Origin: an uncultured Clostridia bacterium | Lineage (GTDB): Bacteria; Bacillota; Clostridia; Oscillospirales; Ruminococcaceae | Length of the DNA stretch: 6,917 nt | Assembly: GCA_945931735.1 (NCBI GenBank) | Contig: CAMEPN010000093.1 | Coordinates: forward strand, 1-6,917 | Direction of reading: 5' to 3' | In this document: positions 1 to 4,760 of the stretch, in pieces | Position numbering within the stretch: position 1 is the stretch's first letter | How the letters are laid out: each line of letters begins with the position of its first letter | The notes under the pieces: model-generated | Databases searched by the model: none | The model's input: only the letters and a program-made list of their open reading frames with translations | What the model was told of the DNA's origin: nothing | Translations under genes and position numbers: made by a program

Positions 1-448
1 AGCCGGGGTGAAGCTCGATATTGTGAACAACGGTACCAGCGGGGATATCCTTGAGCTGAAGCGCGTTGCCGGGCTTGATATCTGCGTCAGCGCCTGCGCG
101 AACGGTGTCGCCTACCTTCAGTCCGTTGGGAGCGATGATGTATCTCTTCTCTCCGTCCTCGTACTGAACCAGCGCGATGAAAGCGGAACGGTTAGGATCG
201 TACTCAAGGGTCATAACAGTAGCGTTCATGCCCTGCTTATCTCTCTTGAAGTCGATAACACGGTACTTCTTTCTGTTACCGCCGCCGATGTGTCTTACTG
301 TGATCCTGCCGTAGCTGTTGCGGCCGGCAGTCTTCTTAACGGGCTCCAGAAGGGATTTTTCGGGAGCTACCTTGGATAAGCCGCTGTAATCGGTAACAGT
401 CATGCCACGACGGCTGTTATTTACGGGCTTGTAAGCTTTAATAGCCAT
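1..448 (-). CDS. rplB: 50S ribosomal protein L2, N-terminal 149 residues (cut by window edge)
   Basis: L2 is a primary 23S rRNA-binding protein of the large subunit, needed for subunit association and peptidyl-transferase centre architecture. The frame begins with ATG at 448 ([15 protein letters not shown]) and stays open to the left edge, giving 149 of the usual 270-280 residues; the C-terminal half lies outside. Family hallmarks are [17 protein letters not shown] (about residues 47-63), the [16 protein letters not shown] strand of the OB-fold (about 81-96) and the [22 protein letters not shown] stretch near the visible end. An AAGGAGTG ribosome binding site at 456-463 fixes the start. It follows rplW by 17 nt as the fifth gene of the S10 operon. 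Nothing in the visible part is abnormal. Confidence 0.97.
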   Translation of the reverse strand, partial: MAIKAYKPVNNSRRGMTVTDYSGLSKVAPEKSLLEPVKKTAGRNSYGRITVRHIGGGNRKKYRVIDFKRDKQGMNATVMTLEYDPNRSAFIALVQYEDGEKRYIIAPNGLKVGDTVRAGADADIKPGNALQLKDIPAGTVVHNIELHPG

Positions 449-465
449 TTCGTTTCACTCCTTAC

Positions 466-765
466 TTAAATCATTCCGTCGAAGAACTCGATAGTCTTAG
501 AGCCTTCTGCCAGTGTTACGATAGCCTTCTTCCAATCGGAAGTGTAGCCTTCGCTTCTGCCCATTCTCTTCTTTCTTCCGCGAACGCTTACGGTGTTGAC
601 CTTAGCGACCTTAACGCCCTTGAAGAGAGTCTCGACCGCCTTTGCGATCTCGATCTTGTTAGCGGACTTTGCAACCTTGAAAGTGTACTTGCCGGCAGCC
701 AGACACTCCATGCTGTGCTCTGTGATGATGGGCTTGATGATGATATCCTGAGCAGTCTTTACCAT
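466..765 (-). CDS. rplW: 50S ribosomal protein L23
   Basis: L23 binds domain III of 23S rRNA at the polypeptide exit tunnel and is the docking site for trigger factor and SRP. The 99-residue product has normal bacterial length. It shows the N-terminal KPIITEHSM motif (residues 11-19), the YTFKVAKSANKIEIAKAVE stretch (27-45) and the basic loop VRGRKKRMGR (61-70), followed by the C-terminal WKKAIVTLAEG strand. The ATG overlaps the rplD stop by one base (TAATG), and an AGGAGG site lies inside the 3' end of rplD at about 777-782, so translation is probably coupled to rplD. It is a complete and ordinary S10-operon gene. Confidence 0.97.
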   Translation of the reverse strand: MVKTAQDIIIKPIITEHSMECLAAGKYTFKVAKSANKIEIAKAVETLFKGVKVAKVNTVSVRGRKKRMGRSEGYTSDWKKAIVTLAEGSKTIEFFDGMI

Positions 766-1388
766 TATGCGTACACCTCCTCAAGCTTTTCCACAGCGCC
801 CTTAACGATAACGAACTTGTCGCAGTTAAGGATGTCGTAAACATTGAGTGTGTTGGACTGAGTTGTCTTAACGCCCTCGATGTTTGCTGCGGACTTGATA
901 ACCTTCTTGTCTACGCTGTCGAGCACGATCAGAGTCTTGTTCTCTGCGCCGATAGCCTTCAGCATAGCAACGATAGTCTTTGTCTTGAACTCGTCTGTCT
1001 TAATTGCGTCAACAACGATCATCTCGTTGGAAGCGACCTTGCTCGAAAGAGCAGACAGCATAGCAAGTCTTTTAACCTGCTTGTTCAGAGTAAATCTGTA
1101 AGAACGGGGCTTGGGGCCGAGGGCGATACCGCCGTGGCGCCACTGGGGAGCTCTTGTGGAGCCCTGTCTTGCGTGACCCGTGCCCTTCTGTCTCCAGGGC
1201 TTTCTTCCGCCGCCGCTTACCTCTGTTCTGGTAAGAGTGGACTGTGTGCCCTGACGCTGATTTGCGAGATAGTTCACAACAGCGGAGTGCATAGCGGTCT
1301 TGTTGGGTTCGATGCCGAACACTGCGTCGTTAAGCTCAAGCTCGGAAACGACCTTACCCGCCATATCTACTACATTAATCTTTGACAT
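765..1388 (-). CDS. rplD: 50S ribosomal protein L4
   Basis: L4 is a 23S rRNA-binding protein whose extended loop lines the exit tunnel. The 207-residue length is typical. The tunnel loop is visible as RKPWRQKGTGHARQGS (residues 62-77) followed by TRAPQWRHGG (78-87), and then the globular C-terminal domain with KTLIVLDSVDKK. The start is set by a GGGGAGG site at 1397-1403, 8 nt before the ATG; the gene lies 17 nt after rplC. In Escherichia coli L4 also represses its own operon by binding the S10 leader. Whether it does so here is unknown, but both the long leader upstream of rpsJ and the rpsJ-rplC hairpin cluster are candidate targets. The stop codon overlaps the rplW start. Confidence 0.97.
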   Translation of the reverse strand: MSKINVVDMAGKVVSELELNDAVFGIEPNKTAMHSAVVNYLANQRQGTQSTLTRTEVSGGGRKPWRQKGTGHARQGSTRAPQWRHGGIALGPKPRSYRFTLNKQVKRLAMLSALSSKVASNEMIVVDAIKTDEFKTKTIVAMLKAIGAENKTLIVLDSVDKKVIKSAANIEGVKTTQSNTLNVYDILNCDKFVIVKGAVEKLEEVYA

Positions 1389-1405
1389 GATGGTGTCCTC
1401 CCCTC

Positions 1406-2038
1406 TTATGCTTTAACTGCGTCGCAGATGGTAACTACGCCGCCCTTGGGACCGGGAACAGCACCCTTGACAGCGATCAGGTTGTTTTCAACGTCAACCT
1501 TGACAACTACAAGATTCTGAACCGTTACGTTTTCAGCACCCATATGACCTGCCATGCCCTTGCCCTTGAAGATTCTGGACGGGCTGGAGCAAGCGCCCAT
1601 GGAGCCTGCCTGTCTTGCAACAGGGCCGGAACCGTGAGTTTCCTTCAGTCTGTGCTGGTTGTGACGCTTGATAGCGCCGGTGAAGCCCTTACCCTTGCTT
1701 ACGCCCGCAACGTCGATAACGTCGCCCTCGGCGAAAACATCTGCCTTGATGATATCGCCTGTGTTGAGAGCGGAGATATCGTCAAGACGGAACTCCTTAA
1801 GAGTCTTCTTGAACGCTACGTCGTTCTTCTTGAAGTGACCTGCCTCGGGCTTGTTAACGTGCTTGGGAGAAACATCTCCGAAGCCCAGCTGAACAGCCTC
1901 GTAGCCATCGTTCTCGGTTGTCTTCTTCTGTACTACTACGCAGGGACCCGCTTCGATAACTGTTACGGGAACAACCTTGCCTGCCTCATCGAAGATCTGC
2001 GTCATGCCGATCTTCTTGCCGATAATACCCTTTGTCAT
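1406..2038 (-). CDS. rplC: 50S ribosomal protein L3
   Basis: L3 is an early-assembly large-subunit protein whose central extension reaches the peptidyl-transferase centre. The 210-residue product starts [16 protein letters not shown], the usual L3 N-terminus, and carries the family signature at about 118-169 ([20 protein letters not shown], then [16 protein letters not shown]). Where E. coli L3 has the glutamine methylated by PrmB (GSMGQNQ), this protein has GSMGACSS, as I recall for many Gram-positive L3 proteins, so that modification is not expected. The start is fixed by AAGGAGG at 2049-2055. Unlike the tight spacing in the rest of the operon, 115 nt separate it from rpsJ, and that gap holds a strongly structured RNA (see the separate entry). 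Confidence 0.97.
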   Translation of the reverse strand: MTKGIIGKKIGMTQIFDEAGKVVPVTVIEAGPCVVVQKKTTENDGYEAVQLGFGDVSPKHVNKPEAGHFKKNDVAFKKTLKEFRLDDISALNTGDIIKADVFAEGDVIDVAGVSKGKGFTGAIKRHNQHRLKETHGSGPVARQAGSMGACSSPSRIFKGKGMAGHMGAENVTVQNLVVVKVDVENNLIAVKGAVPGPKGGVVTICDAVKA

Positions 2039-2059
2039 TTCGGCTTTTCCTCCTTATTG

Positions 2060-2135
2060 GTTATTGGTCGGATCGCTCCGACATGACCATGCGCTTTTCG
2101 GCGCGTGGTTAGTGGTTGAGTTTCCTCAACATAAC
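2060..2135 (-). promoter_or_regulatory. Structured mRNA element in the rpsJ-rplC gap (three hairpins, possible four-way junction)
   Basis: Read on the transcript (minus) strand, three hairpins follow one another. The first is GUUGAG-GAAA-CUCAAC (2115-2130). The second is a GCGC/GCGC stem extended by CCA/UGG across one C-A mismatch (2087-2108). The third is GUCGGA-GCGA-UCCGAC (2067-2082). The first and third are perfect 6-bp stems capped by GNRA tetraloops. The flanking GUUAU (2131-2135) and AUAAC (2060-2064) are complementary and could close the three into a four-way junction. The element ends 4 nt before the rplC AAGGAGG site. There is no U-tract, so it is not an intrinsic terminator. A role in translational control of rplC, RNA processing or ribosomal-protein binding is inference; the base pairing is read directly from the sequence. 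Confidence 0.55.
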
Positions 2136-2153
2136 TCCAAATTCAATCTATAA

Positions 2154-2465
2154 TTAGATATCCATTGAAATTTCTACGCCTGCGGGCAGCTCCAGAGACT
2201 GGAGAGCCTCGATTGTCTTCTGAGAAGGACGGATAACGTCAACAAGGCGCTTGTGAGTTCTCTGCTCGAACTGCTCGCGGGAGTCCTTGTACTTGTGAAC
2301 CGCTCTCAGAATGGTTACGACCTGCTTGTCGGTGGGAAGCGGGATGGGGCCTGCAACTCTTGCGCCGCTGCGCTTTGCAGCGTCAACGATCTTTGCCGCA
2401 GCCGCGTCTACAACGCTGTGCTCGTAACCCTTGATCTTGATCCTTACCTTTTCGTTAGATGCCAT
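2154..2465 (-). CDS. rpsJ: 30S ribosomal protein S10 (NusE)
   Basis: S10 is a small-subunit head protein that also acts as NusE in transcription antitermination together with NusB. The 103 residues match the family length. Recognisable blocks are the N-terminal [11 protein letters not shown], the VAGPIPLPT turn (37-45) and [17 protein letters not shown] (57-73) of the ribosome-binding loop region, then [16 protein letters not shown]. It is the first gene of the S10 operon and follows a roughly 290-nt leader. The ribosome binding site is modest: AAGGG at 2476-2480 with a 10-nt gap to the ATG. This is weaker than the AGGAGG-type sites of the downstream genes and would suit control from the leader, though that is inference. 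Confidence 0.97.
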   Translation of the reverse strand: MASNEKVRIKIKGYEHSVVDAAAAKIVDAAKRSGARVAGPIPLPTDKQVVTILRAVHKYKDSREQFEQRTHKRLVDVIRPSQKTIEALQSLELPAGVEISMDI

Positions 2466-2753
2466 GATTTTTCAACCCTTTCTCAGTAGTTTGATGCCGG
2501 CGAAAGCCTATTTGAAAAATCCACTGTACCGTGTGTTTCATTTTTTACATCGGAACCGCCCGTTAGTTATCCGGAAGACCCCAGACACTTTAACGAAAGC
2601 GCCGAACGATTTGCACACGTTTTCTGTAAATCTTCTCCGCCCGATTTTAAACCGGACATACTCCGTCGAAATTCCCACGGTGAACCGTGCAACCTCCGAC
2701 CTCATCGCCATGCTTTTTGTCGTTTAGCCATACCATTCCCGGTACAGCCGCCA
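2466..2753 (-). promoter_or_regulatory. Long structured 5' leader of the S10 operon mRNA
   Basis: About 288 nt lie between the predicted transcription start and rpsJ, with no convincing gene. On the transcript strand I can pair several helices. UACC/GGUA lies at 2731-2744. A long arm runs from GUCGGA (2700-2695) to UUCGAC (2670-2665) and encloses CACGG-UUCA-CCGUG (2676-2689). There are two mutually exclusive small hairpins, CGGA-GUAUG-UCCG (2653-2665) and CCGGUU-UAA-AAUCGG (2641-2655). GAUUUACA pairs with UGU..AAAUC at 2608-2632, and GGCGCUUU-CGUU-AAAGUGUC lies at 2584-2603. A short GGC-UUUC-GCC hairpin lies nearer rpsJ. No U-tract terminator is evident. Long leaders on S10 operons are known in E. 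coli (an L4 target) and a promoter some 200 nt upstream is known in Bacillus subtilis; the ligand here is unknown. Confidence 0.5.
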
Positions 2754-2759
2754 ACATCT

Positions 2760-2788
2760 ATTTTAACACAATCAATCGGCAATTGCAA
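2760..2788 (-). promoter_or_regulatory. Sigma-A-type promoter of the S10 operon
   Basis: On the minus strand TTGCAA (2783-2788) is followed after exactly 17 nt by TAAAAT (2760-2765). A TG dinucleotide one base upstream of the -10 box gives an extended -10. Transcription would begin near 2753 and run left into the S10 leader. It is the best promoter I can find in the gpr-rpsJ spacer. It differs from consensus at one -35 and one -10 position beyond the usual tolerance, so the call is good but not certain. Confidence 0.6.
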
Positions 2789-2959
2789 GCGCTGAGCGTT
2801 TTTTTATTACAATTTGTGATGTAGAATTTTTGCGTGAAATCACACCCATTCATTGTGCAATTTAAACAACAAGCATATTATTCCCTGAACATTCGGAAAT
2901 ATCAAGCAATTTTTATTCGTTCTGTATATTTTTTCGGGTAAAAAATCCCATATACCATT
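2789..2959 (-). other. AT-rich non-coding spacer between gpr and the S10 promoter
   Basis: No gene is supported here. Visible structure is limited. GTGAAATCAC (2834-2843) is a GTGA/TCAC inverted repeat about 80 nt upstream of the predicted S10 start. A TGTGAT copy (2815-2820) is complementary to ATCACA at 2839-2844. A longer interrupted inverted repeat has GTATAT (2924-2929) and ATATAC (2950-2955) flanking GGG/CCC (2936-2938 and 2947-2949). These could be operator or upstream promoter elements, or chance in AT-rich DNA. Strand is given as that of the flanking genes. Confidence 0.4.
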
Positions 2960-2988
2960 ATAAATATATAAGGCATTGCCGAATGACC
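2960..2988 (-). terminator. Possible weak terminator after gpr
   Basis: Just downstream of the gpr stop, the transcript strand carries GG-U-CAUU, a CGGC loop and AAUG-CC (2972-2988): a 6-bp stem with one bulged U. The AU-rich run UUAUAUAUUU follows. The stem is short and the tail is not a clean U-tract, so this is only a candidate. No better terminator separates gpr from the S10 operon. Confidence 0.3.
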
Positions 2989-2998
2989 TCCCCGAGGA

Positions 2999-3736
2999 TC
3001 ACCCATGGAACCGCAGCGAATTAAGCGCCGCCGAAACCGCGTCCGCCCACAGCCTGACTACCGCGTCGATATCCGCCGCCGTGACCATATATTTCCCGTC
3101 CGCGCGGCGGGAGGTTATGCTGCTCAGCCTTACCACCGTCGGCACGCCTATCGCCGCGACAGGCACCCCTGCCGTCTGCGCGCATATCTCCTCGCTGTCC
3201 GCCGCCATTCCCGAGCCGGGGACAAGTCCCGTGTCGCTTATCTGTATCGTCCTGCCGATACGGCGCGGGTCGTCGCACGCCAGCGCGTCCACCGCGATAA
3301 TGCAGTCTGCGCGCAGCTCCCGCGCCGCCGCGCGAATAAGCTTAGCCGCAGTTATCCCCGTCCTCGCCGCAACATCGGTTTCTATCGCCGCGAGCGAATA
3401 CCGCCGCCCCTTCCCCGCGGCTATCCCCCGAACCGAAAGCGCGCCGAAGCTGTCCTGCGTAATGTCGGGGTTGCCAAGCCCCGCCGCGAATATCCTCCCC
3501 CTCGCGGGAATGACCTGCTCGACCGCTCGCCGAAGTATCCCCGCCATAGCCTCCGACGCGGGGTCGCCCTCAAGTGTGATGTATCGCCCCGCCGCCCTGC
3601 CGAAGCGCCGCTCCGCCTGCGGGGTGATCCTCACGTCGGTTATCCCGACTCCGCTTATCTCCCTTTTGATAACGCGAAATCCGCTCTTGTCCTCCTGAAA
3701 TTCCGCCGCTTCCGCCGCAAGTCCGCATAAATTCAT
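2999..3736 (-). CDS. gpr: Spore germination protease GPR (compact form)
   Basis: GPR is the aspartic-type endopeptidase (family A25) that degrades small acid-soluble DNA-protecting proteins when spores germinate. It is made in the forespore as a zymogen. The 245-residue product carries the family core: FAAGLGNPDITQDSFGAL (83-100), TGITAAKLI (126-134), IIAVDALACDDP (146-157), TIQISDTGLVPGSG (163-176) and VPVAAIGVPTVV (191-202). D95 and D150 correspond, by my alignment from memory, to the two aspartates found essential in Bacillus megaterium GPR. It is much shorter than the roughly 370-residue Bacillus enzyme: the block between the SIT motif (206-208) and the C-terminal MVT-helix region (217 on) is missing, and only five residues precede LAAEA. 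The ATG at 3736 has GGGGG (3743-3747) 6 nt upstream. A GTG at 3775 would add 13 residues but has no binding site. Confidence 0.93.
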   Translation of the reverse strand: MNLCGLAAEAAEFQEDKSGFRVIKREISGVGITDVRITPQAERRFGRAAGRYITLEGDPASEAMAGILRRAVEQVIPARGRIFAAGLGNPDITQDSFGALSVRGIAAGKGRRYSLAAIETDVAARTGITAAKLIRAAARELRADCIIAVDALACDDPRRIGRTIQISDTGLVPGSGMAADSEEICAQTAGVPVAAIGVPTVVRLSSITSRRADGKYMVTAADIDAVVRLWADAVSAALNSLRFHG

Positions 3737-3775
3737 GTTTTTCCCCCGAATTTTAAAATATTTTTTTAAAAACAC

Positions 3776-3804
3776 TTGAAATTTAAAAACTATTATGCTA
3801 TAAT
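3776..3804 (+). promoter_or_regulatory. Sigma-A promoter of rpsT, extended -10
   Basis: TTGAAA (3776-3781), a 17-nt spacer and TATAAT (3799-3804), with TG at 3796-3797 giving TGCTATAAT, a perfect extended -10. Poly-A/T tracts lie directly upstream. Transcription should start near 3811, leaving a leader of about 140 nt before rpsT. This is the strongest promoter in the window, fitting a ribosomal-protein gene. Confidence 0.85.
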
Positions 3805-3839
3805 TAAGTGTATTATGAGAAAAAATAAATCGAGCTTAC
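3791..3839 (-). promoter_or_regulatory. Candidate forespore (sigma-G/F type) promoters of gpr
   Basis: CATAATA, a good match to the sigma-G/sigma-F -10 consensus, occurs twice on the minus strand, at 3811-3817 and 3791-3797. The first has GTAAG 17 nt upstream (3835-3839) and the second TCATA 16 nt upstream (3814-3818); each is a four-of-five match to the gHATR-type -35. Starts would lie about 70 and 50 nt before the gpr ATG. Forespore expression of gpr is established in Bacillus; these boxes are by pattern only. The second overlaps the rpsT extended -10 on the other strand. Confidence 0.4.
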
Positions 3840-3869
3840 AAGTTAAACGTTATTTGCAAGGCTCTTTTT
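3832..3869 (+). terminator. Terminator-like hairpin in the rpsT leader (candidate attenuator)
   Basis: GAGCUU (3832-3837) pairs with AAGGCUC (3858-3864, one bulged G). After an A-C mismatch, CAAGU (3839-3843) pairs with AUUUG (3852-3856), leaving an 8-nt loop. Five U follow at once (3865-3869). The hairpin begins about 20 nt into the predicted rpsT transcript. No rightward gene lies upstream, so it has no obvious job except premature termination of rpsT. CGAGC (3831-3835) is also complementary to GCUCG (3920-3924), a possible alternative pairing. The structure is seen; attenuation is inferred. Confidence 0.45.
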
Positions 3870-3951
3870 GGTGATTATAAATAAATATTTCCCCAAAACT
3901 CCCCGCAAAATACCCGACTGCTCGTAAAACCGATACGGAGGTGAAAATAGA

Positions 3952-4197
3952 ATGCCGAATATTAAGTCCGCTAAGAAGAGAGTTCTCATCTCTAAGGCGA
4001 GAAGCGAAGCCAACAAGGCAAACAAGTCCGAGCTCAAGACTGTTATCAAGAAGGCTCGTGCCGAGGGTGCCGACGCTGCTGTTATAAAGACTGCCGTTGT
4101 TACCGTTGACAAGGCTGCCGGTAAGGGTCTGATACACAAGAACAAGGCTGCCCGCCTCAAGTCCCAGCTTGCAAAGAAGGCTAATGCAACAGCTTGA
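3952..4197 (+). CDS. rpsT: 30S ribosomal protein S20
   Basis: S20 binds 16S rRNA at the body of the small subunit and is a primary assembly protein. The product is 81 residues, slightly short of the usual 83-90. It is strongly basic, helical, and starts with the signature MPNIKSAKKR. The C-terminal hallmark DKAAGKGLIHKNKAARLKSQL is present (about residues 53-73). A GGAGGTG site at 3937-3943 fixes the ATG. The gene has its own extended -10 promoter, a 140-nt leader with an attenuator-like hairpin, and an intrinsic terminator immediately after it. It is divergent from gpr, an arrangement I recall from Bacillus and Clostridia. In E. coli S20 represses its own translation; the leader here could serve a comparable role by another route, which is inference. 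Confidence 0.96.
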   Translation: MPNIKSAKKRVLISKARSEANKANKSELKTVIKKARAEGADAAVIKTAVVTVDKAAGKGLIHKNKAARLKSQLAKKANATA

Positions 4198-4212
4198 TTT
4201 TCCGTAAGGAAT

Positions 4213-4251
4213 GCCGCCCGCGACTCGAAAGAATTGCGGGTGGCTGTTTTT
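4213..4251 (+). terminator. Intrinsic terminator of rpsT
   Basis: GCCGCCCGC (4213-4221) pairs with GCGGGUGGC (4236-4244) as nine base pairs with one G-U, extendable by GA/UU, and is followed by UGUUUUUAU (4245-4253). It begins 15 nt after the rpsT stop. Only a few bases separate its U-tract from the ribosome binding site of the next gene. Confidence 0.85.
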
Positions 4252-4269
4252 ATACAGGAGGTAATGTAT

Positions 4270-4746
4270 ATGAGAAGAGCAGAAAGAGAAGTCAAGGATA
4301 TAAACGAGATAGAGCGTATACTCAAGGAAGCGAGAATATGCCGCCTTGCGCTTATGGACGGAAAATATCCCTATATCATACCGCTGTGCTTCGGATACAG
4401 TCTTACCGCGGGACAGCTCGAGCTGTATTTCCACTGCGCCGCGCAGGGCAAGAAAATGGATCTCCTGAAAAAGAACAACAACGCCGCGTTTGAGATCGAC
4501 CGGCTTAACGAAATATACTCAACGAGCGAGCTTGCGTGCAGCTTCACCGCCGCATACGAAAGCATAACCGGCGTCGGCTCCGTCGAGGTCATAAACGGCA
4601 TAGAAAAGCTCACGGGGCTTAACTCCATAATGGAAAAGTACGCAGGAGCAGAAAAGGAGTATAAATATTCCGAGGAAATGCTCAACAACGTAGTCATACT
4701 CAAGCTTACCGCAGAGGAATTCTGCTGCAAGGCAAACAAACGCTGA
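4270..4746 (+). CDS. NimA-like pyridoxamine 5'-phosphate oxidase-fold protein
   Basis: This is a 158-residue member of the PNPOx-like split-barrel flavoprotein superfamily, closest in pattern to the NimA (5-nitroimidazole resistance) group. Those proteins bind FMN or related cofactors; the substrate here cannot be told. Family marks are the opening MRRAEREVKDINEIERIL, CRLALMDGKYPYIIPLCFGY (24-43), LYFHCAAQGKKMDLL (52-66), in which H55 matches the conserved histidine of NimA, and the AC..T..Y.S..G.G block (89-103). The start at 4270 is chosen because AGGAGG (4256-4261) lies 8 nt upstream; the ATG at 4264 is too close and the in-frame TTG at 4234 lies inside the terminator stem. No separate promoter is visible, so expression probably depends on read-through of the rpsT terminator. 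The next gene starts 14 nt downstream. Nitroimidazole resistance should not be assumed. Confidence 0.85.
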   Translation: MRRAEREVKDINEIERILKEARICRLALMDGKYPYIIPLCFGYSLTAGQLELYFHCAAQGKKMDLLKKNNNAAFEIDRLNEIYSTSELACSFTAAYESITGVGSVEVINGIEKLTGLNSIMEKYAGAEKEYKYSEEMLNNVVILKLTAEEFCCKANKR

Positions 4747-4760
4747 CCCAAGGAGCACAA

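Noticed and set aside
8..379. A plus-strand open frame opposite rplB
   Set aside because: The reverse strand encodes a textbook L2 N-terminus; this frame is its shadow.
1544..2086. A 180-codon plus-strand open frame opposite rplC
   Set aside because: It is antisense to an unambiguous L3 gene, has no ribosome binding site of note and matches no family I know.
2110..2133. A seven-codon frame (ATG TTG AGG AAA ... TAA) in the rpsJ-rplC gap, preceded by GGAG
   Set aside because: The GGAG is only 2 nt from the ATG, too close for normal initiation, and the bases are better explained as the first hairpin of the structured element.
2786..2808. A plus-strand hairpin with a T-run (AAGCGC-TGA-GCGTTT then T residues)
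   Set aside because: The stem is short with a G-U pair and a 3-nt loop, and there is no plus-strand gene upstream to terminate. It overlaps the S10 promoter -35 region.
2875..2905. A second S10 promoter candidate on the minus strand, TTGATA and TAATAT
   Set aside because: The spacer is 19 nt, outside the good range. The 2760-2788 promoter is better in spacing and has an extended -10. It could still be a minor start.
3005..3730. Plus-strand open frames of about 240 codons opposite gpr
   Set aside because: They mirror the GC-rich gpr frame. One is an Arg/Pro-rich translation and the other Ser/Ala-rich, without domain signals, while the minus-strand frame has clear GPR motifs.
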